64,000 nt of DNA. Origin: Karalla daura (taxonomy: Eukaryota; Chordata; Actinopteri; Chaetodontiformes; Leiognathidae). This document shows, one piece after another, positions 48,946-62,686 of the stretch; the stretch's first letter is position 1; each line of letters opens with the position of its first letter. The position numbers and the translations under genes were made by a program. The stretch is taken from assembly GCA_029224185.1 (NCBI GenBank), contig CM055191.1:13134188-13198187 (forward strand). The letters run 5' to 3'. Under the pieces are notes generated by a model. That model did no database searches. It was not told where the DNA came from and saw only the letters and a program-made list of their open reading frames with translations.

Positions 48946-51634
48946 TAAACACTGCACAGAAATATCACTGCACTTAGAGAGAAACTCATCAAAGCCACAG
49001 ATGCCTCTTTTATTCTATTCTACCACTGATGATTCCCAAGTAGATACAACAATTATAAATCGAAAAACACCCACATATTTACCTACCTGGGCCGCAGTTA
49101 AGTGGGAATCAGGAAGATGGGTTTATGTTTGCAACCGTCTTGAGAGCAGCAGAGAAACAGGTTCGCAAGTCTCTGGGTCCGACAAGAATTCGAGTTGCAG
49201 CCTTTGCGTAGAGAAAAGGACTCCTCTGTCTCCACCTGAGACCGCGGAGGAGGGTTTTGGTTCCTGGGACGGTCGGAGTGACAGGGTTACAGCAGACAAT
49301 AGGATCACAGTAAGTGATGCTCAGCCCAGTCACAGCACATGGCTGAGAGAGTGAACACACTAGATGACAAACATTTGGTTTGCGAAGGCTGGAAAGAAAC
49401 ATATGGACTGAAGCATTTACAATGTTTTCATCTTGTCTTGTGCAACAGTAACACCTGGAGGTGAACATGTGCTGGTATTTCATACTGTGTGTATATTTTC
49501 ATATATGTGTGCAATCACAGCTCGGGATGCCCATCATCCAGCCACCAGGCCTGGATCCGATGATATTGCACGTTCACAGTTTGATGGGTTCATACAGCTG
49601 AGCAGGAGAACAGTGGAAATCAAGCCACGTCCGTCCAACACACGCTGTCACCAGATACAAGCCGGCTGCCGGTGGCGTTTGGTTACAGGAGTCAGATTTC
49701 CTTCGTCTCATGGAAACAACATGGAAACAGTTCTACATTCAGACAAAGCCTCAGACAAAGCCACAAAACCTGAGCACAGAGAGTCTTAGCAACCGCCTGG
49801 AAGATCATTTCGAAGTGCGAACCACCCTGTTCTTCTGTTGATGTAGTGATTGTGTGCTCGTTCCATAGAACATCCTCTTCTGGGAATTAGTGGACGTGCG
49901 AGACAAGCGTTGTCTGCGGAGCTGTCTCTCTGCCGTCCCCAAGTTTGCAGGGGGAAGAACTCGCTGCTTCGGATGACACAAGACTCAGATGAAAGTTAAA
50001 AATGACAAAAAAGAAATGCAAATTAATTTCCCCGTTTTTTTTCCGAGGAGGGGAGAAGATAGGGCAAGAAACTTTTCATATCAAATGAATTGAATTAATC
50101 CTCAAACTCCTTTTGATAAGATTTTGTCCCACTTATGGGACGTCATTGTGTCGGCTGCTGGTGAGTGAATCAGAATTATCCCAGATTTTTCTGAGGGAGA
50201 CGAGAGAGACAAATGCTTCCCTGTCCATACTGTGGGACTTGGACAGTTTTATACATTTTTACTGCAAAATGAACATTTTCTTTTATTCAAGCTTCAGGTA
50301 TCATACGTCTATTTTACAGGCATTGTGATTCTATGCTACATCACAATTTTTGTGCAACTTTGCCTATTTGTTTGTTTTGATGTCACTATCAATGTTATTA
50401 AATCAATGAGGATGTGTGATGCATTTGGAGGTGACCTGTTTTGGTGTTTACCTATAACATTTACACTATCCATAATGACTCATCACGATGAAACAAATTG
50501 ATATTAAAAAACATCCTCAGGTATTATACAGTCACAGATCCAATCAAAACGCCCTCAAATAGATCTCAGCAGGACTGTGATGGGTGTAACTTTTTTCAGA
50601 TTTTATGACAGTGACAAAAATAGGCCACAAACCGAGGAGAGTTGCTCTTCCCCGATTGGAGCGTGTAACATCACCATTTCCTAACAGTGTCAGTGAGTAA
50701 AGCACGCAGAGGAAGGAGAGATAAAATAAATCCTCACTGTGGACTCTCTCTCCAAGCAGAGATGCTTGAAAACAAACATTTCACTCATTTTCAGGGCTGT
50801 GAAAACAGGGCAACACACCTGATGTGCTCCGCACTCTTTGACACATCACAAACCTGAAAACCTGGTCCATTGCAAACACTTGTTTTCAATCAGCACCGGG
50901 CCAAGACTTATAATCAATGAAGCTGCCTCTCCTTGGACATGACATGGACTGCTTTCCAAGCAGCAAGGTTTGCCTTGTTTGTTGGCCTCTCACCAGACCC
51001 ATATTCTGCATTCTGCTTTTTTAATTGGGATTCCCAAGAGCCCTTGTCCAAAGTCTCAGCAAAACACCCAAGTCCTATCAAGCAGCCTAAGTCCACTAAC
51101 CAATTACCCCGCTCTACCCCAGCGGAACCGCCGCTCCTCGGATTACATTTCCTGCTGCTGCATTGTAAATGTGGCCTAGCCTGCGGTGATTTCACCAATA
51201 TAAACTTATTGTGCAGATGCAGGTTGACGTTTAACCCCATCGGGACTGCACAAACCAACAGAAATACAAATGAATCAGCGGTGCCATTATTAGTTACCTC
51301 ATTGATAACCTCTGGAACACTCTGGAGAAATTAAAGCACCTCATTCCAAGGGGGAAAAAAAACATGTGACATTGGTTTTTATTTTATTCATTCAGGCATC
51401 AAATTGCCTACGTAACCCCACGGGTCAAAGAGAATCAGGAGCGTTTTAACCCATGCAGGAACATGTTGTACATCCAGTGCCTGCCTGGTGCAGGTTCAGA
51501 GAAATTCGGAAAGATAGTGGTCGTGGTGAAGAGACGTCAGCATTGACTGCTGCAGCCAGTGTGTGGGTGTTTGTATGTGTGAGTGTGTGGGAAGGTGTGT
51601 GTGTGTGTGCCACTGGACTCCAAGGTAACACACA

Positions 51635-51862
<228 letters not shown>

Positions 51863-52456
51863 GCTTTTCTAACATTCTTTTCATCCTTTCCTCTTCAAAC
51901 ACAGTCAGTTTATGCTTTAAACGAACATGTTGTACTTTTTGACTTAAGGAGAAGAGTACACACTGTGCAAAGCCAGAAACACAGATCTGCCTGCCAGTCT
52001 GCCTGCACGTTTTAAATGTAAATGAAACATCAAATTCATCCTCGGCTTTGATTGGAGCCCTGCACACAGTGTCTCTGGTGGTATGGAATAAAAGAGAGCG
52101 AATCAACAGCCAGCCTTGCAGGATTTTTTTCCCCAACCTTTCCATTCAATTTCTTGTAGGAGAGGATATGTAGGCGCCTGGTTTTATTTCCTCGCCTCAC
52201 ACCTCTGCATAGTATTCACAGAAGTCCCTGGAGACAGACAGCTGTACTGCTGCTCGTCATCTTATTTGGCCACTAGAGGAGTATACAGTGGACTGGCTCA
52301 TGTGAGTGTGCTGGGGTGGGGGGTGGGGGGGTGAATGGGAAAAATGTTGTGAGGACATCACTTCTGTGTGGAGCTCCGCTGCAGCCGCATCCAAACTCTG
52401 CTCCTGTCACACACCTGACTGAGCATCATCTCAGCATCATCTCAGCCTCTCGGGCA

Positions 52457-55292
52457 ATGACCACGTTTGACTTCTCGGACATTGAGGCGTTCCTGGACTG
52501 CCACCCGGATCTCTTCGAGGAGTACCTGGTCCGCAAGGCGAAATGCGACCAGGTGAGCAGGTGGCTTAAGGAGCACCAGCCGTCCAAGGTTCCCACCGTG
52601 GAGGAGAGACCCCGAGGAAGTGGAGGAGGAGGCGGATCAGGAGCATCCAGGGATCCTCTGTGGCCCAGTAACCCGGACGGACTCAGGCGCAGGTCGTCCC
52701 ACATGGAGCTGAGGCGCAACTTCGCCCGCTCCAAAGCGACCACCGCGCATCGTACCTACGACGAGCATGTGAGTCTGAGCGAACACGAGTCCCAGTCCAG
52801 CATGAGGAGACGTGCGCTCCTGCGCAAAGCCAGCTCCCTTCCTCCGACCACTGCGCACATCCTCAGCGCCCTGCTGGAGTCCAGGGTCAGCGTGCCCCAG
52901 TACGCCTCCAGCGCCATCGACTACAAGTACAGACTCAAGGAGACCAACGAGAGGGAGTTCTTCCTGGAGCTGGTGAAGGACATCTCCAACGATCTGGACC
53001 TGACCAACCTGAGCTACAAGATCCTGATCAACGTGTGCATCCTGGTGGACGCGGACAGGTGCTCGCTGTTTCTGGTGGAGGGACCAGCGCACAAGAGGAC
53101 GCTGGTGTCCAAGTTCTTCGATGTGCACTCGGGGACGACGGTCAGACCCTCATCCAGCACCCTCAACTCCAACGAGGTGCAGGTGCCCTGGGGAAAGGGC
53201 ATCATCGGGTACGTGGCAGAGCATGGGGAGACAGTGAACATCTCTAACGCATATGAGGTGAGTTTGCACAGTGTTGTTAATGTGCTTTGGCACACATACA
53301 TGTAAATCGACGGGTTCTTCTCGCGCATTTGCAGTCCGCAGTCACATTCACCCTGCTCAACCAATAGATTAAATCATTCACATTCCTAGATATGGCACAG
53401 CATCAGGGGAGACTGTGAACTTCCTATATTCATATGAAATTAGTGTGTTTTCATATTGTTTTCATTAATGTGTTTAGGTACGAAGGTTTATGGTAAATAA
53501 TAAATTGACTAATTTTCTAGACTAGATGACAACTCAAATCACATCCACTTATTCCCTTATGACCTTGACAACTCACATGATGGTTATATTAATAACCCCA
53601 ATGTGGCACCAAAGTTTTAAAAAACAAAATCAGAGCTGAAGAATCTTTTGGATAAGAGGCCAAACATCTCTAGGAAACTCCAGAACCTACATAGACATCA
53701 TTCACTCCCTGCACCCTGCATCACTTTGGGGTTTTGTATTTTACAGTTACAGTCAAACCACTACCCTGAGCCACACTCACAGTGTGATGGATAGGAGATA
53801 ACGTACGGGGGCGGGGATCAGACTTGGATTCATTTACATTTGCACTTATTAATTTAGCAGATGCTTTTATCCAAATTGACTTACGTAGGAGAAAAAAATT
53901 CAAGCCACACAACAGAAGTCATGTAACCTTTCTATAATCATGTTGAAATATTAATGTTGAATGACTTAATGTAATTCTGCATATAGCTAATTCTTCTACG
54001 ATCAGGTTAATATATTTACATTGAATGACTTGTAATTCTTTTGTTAAAATGTTTATTTTTTGGTCTCTTATTTAATGTGGACCCCAAGAAGAGTAGTCCT
54101 CATCTAAAGGAAGACTAATGGGGATCCAAAAGACACAATAAATGATAGAAGAGATCACATTGTAACAATATGTGTTCATCAGGCTATTTAGGGCTGATAG
54201 TGCAATAGTCTTACTATTGGTACAAATGCAGAGTTTAAGCACTGGCTAAGGGGAGATATCAGTTCAAGAAGGAAGATTAAGCGCCATGTTGGGAAAGTGC
54301 AAGTTAGGAGAGAGTCGGCTCTTCAAAAACTCCTTGAAGATAGAGATGGACACCATTCACCATTGGGCATTAAGCTGAACACAACAGAACATAAACAACT
54401 CCCTGTTTTGCCACATTCCCATGTGAAAACTATTTTCTGGACTGAAGCAGTTGAAGTCCCTTAAAGGGGGTCGCACAACTCAAAGAAATGCAGAAATGCT
54501 CAGTTTAATTATGTATAATAATGGTAATAGTAATCACCATAATAGCTAAATACTAGTTAAAGATGCAAAAGGAAACAAGGCAAGAGTAAGAGTACTCACA
54601 GTTTCCCACAAGCCCAGACCTCGTCTTACCAGTTGTGCTCCGCATCATTATATCATGGCCCTGGGCTGCTGGGAGGCTAAGGCAGCGTGAGGATGCAGAT
54701 CCCCCAGAGGTCTATTACTGCAATAGTTTAGATATATGTCAGCAAGGAGTATTATAGTTTCTGCCTATAGTGAAAACAAGAGGCCTCCTGCAGAGGAAAT
54801 CGCACCTGAGCACCCCACACACAAGTATTTGAAACCCTGATGCTGCAGGAGCAAAGCTGTTTGCATGGCACAGTGGGATGTAAAAGAAGATGCCAATGGT
54901 CGATCATGCACGCTGTGTGTTTTCATGTGGCTTTCATTCCAGGACCACCGCTTCAGTGATGAGATAGACAAACTTACAGGCTACAAGACTCAGTCCATCC
55001 TCTGCATGGCCATATGCAACAGCGATGGCGAAGTCATTGGTGTCGTGCAGGCAATCAACAAAAATCCCATGGGCAACCCCTTTACTGAGGATGATGAGAA
55101 GGTGAGGAGCTCTTAAGTGTCTCATTTGACAAAAATAAACTTGTATCAGAATCGCAGGACCGGGGAATTATCGCTAGCACAGTCATTTTAGTGGCTATTT
55201 ATCATCTTCAGTGTTATTGCTGTTGCTCTTGACCATTAAGGGTGTTTTAGAGATGGAGTTAAAATTGGATTCTCGTGGAGCATCCACCCATC

Positions 55293-55323
<31 letters not shown>

Positions 55324-56722
55324 ACACACATAGAAACAGACGCGCACTGGCACTTAGTGAACAGAAATCAGGAGCCATGCAGCTGAAAACCCAGTTTGTA
55401 CTGTGAATCTTCTTAATGGCTGTGGAGAGGGGCAAAGTGTTCCCTCGGAAGCAAAACGCCAGAAAAATGAAGGGAGCAGGTCAACCCCTTACTCGAGTGC
55501 GAAACATTAAATATGTCTGGCTGTGCAATATATACACGCAAGCTAAGAACCGCACTTTTATTTGCTCCCCGAGCAATCCACTCCAAATGGGTTTACTGTA
55601 CAATCTGCATGTAGTGGTTTCATTTACAGCTCCAAGGCTTATGAAAACACTTTCATTCTGGCAGGTGGTTGATGAAAAAATAATATATGTTATCGGCACT
55701 TGTTGCTCTGCTGCAGACTGGGACCATTTATGTTCTCGCGCTCATACATTAGTACCAAAGCAGAGGCATTCTGTTGAAATGAGTTGCCAGACAATTAAGA
55801 AATAAAAGTGTTTCTGCGAGAGATAATTACAGAAAGCCAAACATAGATGATGGTGCCAAATAGTTTTGGTTTTTAAAAAAATCTAAACTTTTGCTGGTGC
55901 TCAGCAGCATCGATTTGTCCACAAGGTGGCAGAGTGGAGATGTGGAAAATCATTTATTCTCACTCTGTTGAGAGGCATCCACTTCAAAGAAAAATGACTT
56001 TAAACGGCCTTATAAGTTTGCAGCAATGTAAGGCTTAAAAAAAAAGGATTCTGCTGTGGATGAACCCAAACCAAAAGTCTAAATAAAGCTCAATCAAAGC
56101 AAAAAGTACGTGTGAGCAACAAAGACGCTGAAAATAGAAAACAGACCTTGATCTGCCATCTTATTTAGACATTTTAGAGCTTGATGTCTTTCTAAACGCA
56201 GGCGGTCTCTAAATCAATACTTCATTATCAGGGAATCTATTTAAGAGAAATTTGTGCAGAGAAGCAGCTAACGTCATCCTGACTCTCTACCCACATCCTC
56301 ACACTCTCTTTTTTACTCTTTCTTTGGTCTTCTGTTCTCTTTTGTTTAGCATGCATATAACCTGCCTCTCTTTCACACCTTTACTCAGGTCCTGCAGATG
56401 TATCTACCATTCTGTGGAATATCGATTTCCAATGCCAAGTTGTTTTCAGAGTCTCGCAAGGAGTATGAAAGAAGCAGGGTAAGAGAAGGCAAACATTTAC
56501 ACTCAGGTGTTGGATCACTTTCTAGCCACTGGAAAATTAACAACAGCGTTCCTGCTACAGATAACAGCCTCAGACTCTCCCTGCGTACATATCAACATTA
56601 ACTATTCATTAGCCCCCAGTTTCTCTTAACACTGAAGGACTTCACATAAAGATCAACAAGAGCCCGATGCTGTATTCTTCAGCAGCAATATTCATGATGG
56701 ACATGAATAATTACTGCTCTCC

Positions 56723-56803
<81 letters not shown>

Positions 56804-59800
56804 ATGGAGGCAGGCTCTGCTGGAGGTGGTCAACGACCTGTTTGAGGAGCAGACCGACCTGGAGAAGATTGTCAGGAAGATCATGCAGCGAGCGCTGACC
56901 CTGCTGCAGTGCGAGCGCTGCTCCGTGCTTCTCCTTGAAGACATCGACTCACCTGTGAGGCCTCCGGACTGATTTTATTTACTTGAACTTTTTCATTTAA
57001 TCCTTGTGGCCTCTTCTGGTGTAAAACTCTCGCAACATTGTTACTAAATATTTCCACTACTGCTGACTACGGCGATGATGATGATACAGCTATTTCTTGT
57101 AGGTTGTGAAGTTCTCCAAGACGTTCGAGCTCATGTCCCCGCTGTGCAACATAGACCATGACATCAGGTGAACGAGACGAGTGAAAAACACACAGACAGA
57201 ATGATTCATTACATTAATGGGCGACACAACATAAAAATAAAACACCACATGTATATGACTGTAGAGTAAATGTCGTGGTACACGTTCAAGGCTGACTATT
57301 TCTCTGTGTCATGCGCCACATCAGCATGGAGAAGCTATCGTGCTCGGACTGGCTGATCAATAACAGCATTGCTGAGCTGGTGGCTTCCACAGGACTGCCT
57401 GTTAACATCAGCGACGTGTGTCAGGACCCACGCTTCGATGCCGAGGTGCGGACACAACGCTCCCCTGCCCGGGCTCGTTACAATTTGTGCAAATGCATGG
57501 GTAGTGACACACAGGCTTAGACAATAAAAGCAAAAAACTGTGATGATGTAATTAGAAGCTTAGAGGTGGGGTGAGTTTGCATGTGCGCAGTGAGGATCAA
57601 AATCAGCCAGCGAGGCAGCATTTCCATGTAGTTTTCGGGTCAAAGAGCGCAGATGGGTGCAGTCGGGTCAAAACAAACAAACTGTCCTCTCTCCTCTCTC
57701 TGTCACGGCTTCCTCTCTTTCCAGGCGGACCAGGCCTCCGGGTTTCACATCAGATCTGTGTTATGTGTCCCTATCTGGAATCGAACTCATCAGATAATTG
57801 GCAAGTCCAGCAGAAATGATCTGTTTGTCCTTATCGGGAAGCAAGCTGTCATGTTGTAGCCAATAATGTGTGTGTGTGTTTGTTTGTGTGTATTTGTCTT
57901 GTTTTTCAGGTGTGGCACAAATCCTCAACCGGCTGGATAGGAAGACGTTCAATGATGCAGATCAGAGGCTGTTTGAGGTTTGTTTTCTACACCTCTGATC
58001 AGTTGCCTTTGCATCAGAACACGTTCTTGATAACACGGTGGGTAAATCTTGTGCCTTTGTGCGCAGGCCTTTGTAATATTCTGTGGACTTGGAATCAACA
58101 ACACGATGATGTACAATCAAGTCAAGAAGACGTGGGCCAAGCAGTCCGTTGCACTGGATGTAAGGCTACGAACAACTATATTTATATTTGTATAGATTTG
58201 TTCTGGTGTGTGACTTTTCTCCTCTCACTCCATCATTTTCATCTCTTTCAAAATGTGACGTGTCCACATCACAAACATAATAGAAAACTGAGCCTGCCAA
58301 TGAACCTCTAAAGAGACTTAGCTTTGAAATAGATGATAAAGGTTCACACGTTTCACCATATTGTAAATCACAGGGCCGTAAACACATTCGATTGCCAGCT
58401 CTGACATCTTTTATTGAGTCAAGGTTGTAAATCATTCAGAATAAAATACTGTGGCGTAATCAATAAGCTTCGCCTGGACTCCATAGCATCTTTTCAATGC
58501 GTGTGCATCAGAAGATAGCAAGTGATAAGAGAAGTGGTGGCACTGATTAATCTATGTGAAGGCTCTTCACATTCATCAGTGTCTCCAATCTGCGTTCTCT
58601 GCTCCACTGCCCGGTATCTAACCCGAGCAGTCACATTATCCTCGGTGAACATGCTTCTGCTTCTCCGCCATAAATATTTCAGCCACTTTCAATAATTCAT
58701 GATAAATACACGTGCCAGTCTGCTCACCTCTCATCAAAGGCAATACACACTCACACTCACACTTCTGTTTCTTTAAACATCTGATGGATTTTTCTTTTTG
58801 TCAGAAGACACAAAATACAGCAATATATTAAGGCCATGGCCACGGAGAAGAGGTTCACAAGTTCACAGACACATGAGATGAATATTAATTTTTTTTCCTC
58901 AAATAATGCATAAGTCAGTGTACTTGAATGCAACACATGTTGAACTGCTTGTAATACTGATGCAGAGCTATGGGAGATGTTGCATTTTCCGGTGACTGTT
59001 TCAGATGTTGCTGTGTGTTGCACGATTAGCATCATCTCACTTTTTCTTCTGTGATCCTTTCTCAGATGTTGTCCTACCATGCAACCTGCTCCAAGGTAGA
59101 AGTTGACAGACTGAAGGTAAAGCTCGAGAGTGAAGCGTAATTAAATATTTAAATACCCATCATTATTACACCAACTCTGTGAGTGTATGAAACCTGATGC
59201 CTGTGAGTGGCTTGAGGGTGAAAAGCCATTTTAGACCAGCCTGCAGTGAGTGTCACTGCTCTGCTTCCTGCCTGGCTGGTGCTGTGTGTGTGACTGACAG
59301 CTCTGTCCTCTCCCCTTAAGGCAGCCAAGATCCCCCTGAGCAGTGAGTTGGGCATTGACGAGTTTCACTTCAACGACTTCTCTCTGGACAATGACGCCAT
59401 GATCACCGCCTCGCTGCGGATGTTCCTGGAGCTGGGTGTCGTCCAGAAGTTTAAAATTGATTACGAGGTGAGGCTGAGAGAGTGCGTCCCGCGATGTCAG
59501 GTGTCTTGCAGTGCGTCACCAAAACATCTGCTCCCTGTAGGTGCTGTGCCGCTGGCTCCTGACCGTGAGGAAGAACTACCGAACTGTGGCGTATCACAAC
59601 TGGAGACACGCCTTCAACGTGTCGCAGTGCATGTTCATCATGATCACCGTGAGTCTCAGGGCTCTTTCTGTCCTCGACTTGGGGCCAAGTTCCCAGATGT
59701 AATGTGTCGGGCTGCCTGCTTAGGATAACAAGCTACCATGAAAATAATCAGTCGCTCATTATTAGCACATTCTGTCTTACAGTACCCACTCAGTCCAGTC

Positions 59801-62468
59801 TTCTCCCGGTTTAGATTATCAGCTCCGAACTGGGCTGCAGACTGATAAATAACTTTATGAACTTTTTGATCTTTAGAAACAGAGCAAAAGGCAGTTGAAC
59901 ACACAGCAGAACAAACTGACAAGAGACAACAATATAGACGAGACACAGACAACTGATGAACAAGAAGCGGGAACATGTGAAGATGAAAAGCAAAGCAAAC
60001 ACATGAGAGACAAGAATATCATTATATCAGCATCTTATTTCATCCAAATGTTATTCTGTCCTATCCTATCCTATCCTTATCCTATCCTTTCCTATCCTAT
60101 TCTATACTATCGCTATCGCTATCCTATCCTATCCTATCCTATCCTATCCTATCCTATCCTATCCCATTATTATCCCACATTATGTCTATTTGCTCCTCCC
60201 CCCTCAGACGGCCACTTTCCAGGACGTCCTGTCAGATGCAGAGATCCTGGCTCTGATGGTCGGCTGCCTGTGTCATGACCTCGACCACAGAGGCACCAAC
60301 AACGCATTTCAAGCAAAGTGAGTGACCCCGAGCTGACGTTCATCAGCATCTTATAGATGAGTTAAAGTTTTCAGCGCTCTGATTCCCCTGCAGGACGGGC
60401 TCCGCCCTGGCTCTGCTCTACGGGACGTCAGCCACCCTGGAGCACCACCACTTCAACCACGCAGTCATGATCCTACAGAGTGAGGTCAGATCATGAGGTC
60501 ATACATCACAAGGAAACACTAGGAAATCAGAGGTGTACTGCAGAAGCTATTTCAGTTATAACATCATTTGTAAACTCAAAAGAGTCAAAGTGCAGACCAT
60601 CCAGTGTGCTGTATTTATTCCATGTTTCATCTGTGCAGTGGTGGTAAATTTTCAGCGGTCGCTCTACGACTGGACATATGCCGCCAATAAAAAAACAAAA
60701 CAAACAGCTCATTATCCGTGACTGTGGGTCTGATCTCTCTTGTGTCCTGCGGTGTGTATTCTGAGCTTTGGGAATCTGCCGGCTGGTGGGCGGCTGCAGT
60801 GACTGGTAGTGACATTTGGAGGCTGCTGCGTCTCAGGTGTAGATCAGTCTGATCATTAGGAACTGTGCTCTTCATTGATTTCTTTTAGTGCACGACAGGG
60901 GAAAGTCTATACACATTGCTAATTAACATTGATAACGAGGGTTTCATTTGACAGTGAGCAATTGCTTCACCAGTGCATTGGGCGGACGGAGACATTTTAG
61001 TCACTATTACTCATCCCTGCCTGCTTTTGTGTATGTGCCCACTGTATGCTATTGTCTTTTATTTCCTCGCAGGGTCACAATATCTTTGCAAACCTCTGCT
61101 CTAAAGAGTATAGCAACATGATGCAACTATTGAAGCAGGCGATTCTCTCCACAGACCTTACCTTGCACTTTGAGTAAGTCGTCTTTTTAATGGATTGAGA
61201 GCTGAAGTACAAAAGTTCAAAAAGTAAACTCAAAATAGATCAGTGCACATTATCAGATGAAGTCATACATTGAATTGGCAGAATAATCCTTCAGAGTTCT
61301 ATTGTACTGCGAAGTGCTTGCATGAAGAAAACCTTGGGGTGTGTTCGTTTGCCTTATCCTTGGCGTCTCTTTGCATTGTAAGGCGCAGAACCAAGTTCTT
61401 TGAGTGTGTTCTGTCTGGAAAATTCAGCTGGACAGATGAAGGACACAGAGAAGTTCTCAGGTATCTATATAAGAAAAACTTTTTTTTAATTTGTGTTATT
61501 TGTGTCATTTCATTCACTGTAAAGTAAAGTGCAGAAGTTATGAGTTAACTTGTTGTCTTCCACAGGTCCATGCTAATGACAGCATGCGACCTGGGTGCCG
61601 TCACTCGTCCTTGGAAGATCTCCAAACAGGTTCGAGTCTTTATTTCGCATGTGGGATTTTTATGATAAAAAATACAGCAGGAATTCAGTTCAAATAAAGA
61701 CTTGTTTTAATAAAGGACCGTCTTTGCACAGAATATTTCGCAGCGAAAGCGCTGTCTAGCTTTTAGCCTGAGATTTAACATCAAGCTGTTACATCATACT
61801 TTAGAAAAACGATGAAATATTAATGGTTGGTGTTTATGTCCCAAGGTTGCAGAGCTGGTGACGAGTGAATTCTTTGAACAAGGTGACAGAGAGCGGTCTG
61901 AGCTGAAGCTGACCCCAGCGGTACGTGAGCAAGCTTTCACTGCCTCTCTCAAGGACGTCGATCTCTTTTCTCATCCTCAGCTGCCAGCACACACTCAAAC
62001 CGTGTCCCTGATGAGAACAGTTTTTTCAGGCGAATGAACATGACGAATGATTTACCCACGGTTGACAGGAGATTCTCATCTCTCTCTAGGCAATATTTGA
62101 CCGCAACCGCAAAGATGAACTACCTGCCTTACAGCTGGAGTGGATAGATGGGATATGTAAACCCCTTTATCAGGTACTTTGATGTAAAAAAACATTTAAT
62201 GTCTCATTTTAAAAACAGCCAAAGTAAAAGCACTGCTTTGGCAGAGTAATTATCCGCCTCACTCTCCTGTCTCCTTGCCCAGGCTCTGCTCAGTCTCAAC
62301 AGGAAGCTGCAGCCAATGGTTGACGAAATAGATGCCAATCGAAATAAATGGCAGGACCTCTGCTCATCCTGTCAGCAAACACGCCAAGCCTCGCTGTCCA
62401 GTCAGAGCAGCCAGAGCCCGGAGTCACCCACCGCACCACAACACCCAGATTTCACAGAGGCCATTTAG
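52457..62468 (+). CDS. pde11a: Dual cAMP/cGMP 3',5'-phosphodiesterase 11A-type (PDE11A-like)
   Basis: Hydrolyses cAMP and cGMP in the cytosol. Exons: 52457-53257, 54943-55101, 56389-56478, 56814-56954, 57103-57167, 57325-57445, 57725-57800, 57910-57977, 58067-58159, 59066-59116, 59321-59467, 59541-59648, 60208-60317, 60394-60484, 61073-61173, 61383-61460, 61566-61629, 61846-61920, 62090-62173, 62283-62468. They sum to 2709 nt (902 codons plus stop); human PDE11A4 has 933. Regulatory N-terminus: RRRSS (Ser81) and LLRKAS (Ser126) align with the human kinase sites. GAF-A (about 190-340) has the NK…F…DE motif (306-319); GAF-B (about 370-525) has NR…F…D (491-502). Catalytic domain: HNWRHA with His623 and His627, metal-site HDLDHRGTNN (663-672), Asp775 and the purine-binding Gln800 (FFEQGD). 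All key residues are present. The start MTTFDFSDIE fits the family; an in-frame ATG at 52316 is less likely. Probably the gene called pde11al in some fish. Confidence 0.95.
53830..53890. repeat. Teleost dispersed repeat (…agatgcttttatccaaattgactta…)
   Basis: Reads attcatttacatttgcactt … agcagatgcttttatccaaa … gacttacg, a motif I recognise as recurrent across fish genomes. Family not named. Confidence 0.6.
54060..54150 (+). repeat. LINE 3'-tail-like repeat
   Basis: Reads tggaccccaagaagagtagt … gactaatggggatccaaaag … acaataaatg, resembling the 3' end of abundant fish non-LTR retrotransposons. Recognised by eye only; no coding part of a LINE is present. Confidence 0.55.
55102..56388. other. PDE11A-type gene intron 2
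   Basis: No exon recognised. It contains a CA-rich microsatellite at about 55292-55330. Confidence 0.6.
56718..56803. repeat. (CT)n microsatellite at the acceptor of PDE11A-type exon 4
   Basis: About 86 bases of CT with two GT interruptions, ending 10 bases before the acceptor (…catggaggcag|gct at 56814), so it serves as an extreme polypyrimidine tract. Confidence 0.95.
58160..59065. other. PDE11A-type gene intron 9
   Basis: No coding exon on either strand; unremarkable AT-rich sequence. Confidence 0.55.
60056..60167. repeat. (TATCC)n pentanucleotide microsatellite
   Basis: Imperfect pentamer array with TATCGC and TTTCC variants, ending about 40 bases before the exon that encodes the metal-binding HDLDH motif. 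Confidence 0.95.
60485..61072. other. PDE11A-type gene intron 14
   Basis: No exon or recognised repeat. The donor is the weak GTCAGA. Confidence 0.5.
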
Positions 62469-62686
62469 CTCGTTGAGAATACCAGCCCCGGGTCAAAGTT
62501 CATGTGCGGTCCATAAGCGACGTACACAGTGAGAGATGTTGTGGGAGTAAACCAGAGCCATGTGCCAACGTGTCTGCAGGACGTTAGTAAAATGTTTGGT
62601 GTAGGTTTATAACTTTTATGGGACATCCCATACCCCAATTCTAACACATACACCATCTTCCAAAATGATTGACAAAAAATGTGGGT

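Larger units (their letters stand above)
53258..54942. other. First intron of the PDE11A-type gene
   Basis: No exon is seen. It carries two dispersed-repeat pieces typical of teleost introns (53830-53890 and 54060-54150). Confidence 0.6.

Noticed and set aside
49109..49483. 124-codon minus-strand frame, considered as a missing 5' exon of spmip4
   Set aside because: No similarity to the N-terminal part of human C7orf31 in any of the three minus frames, and no clear donor in phase.
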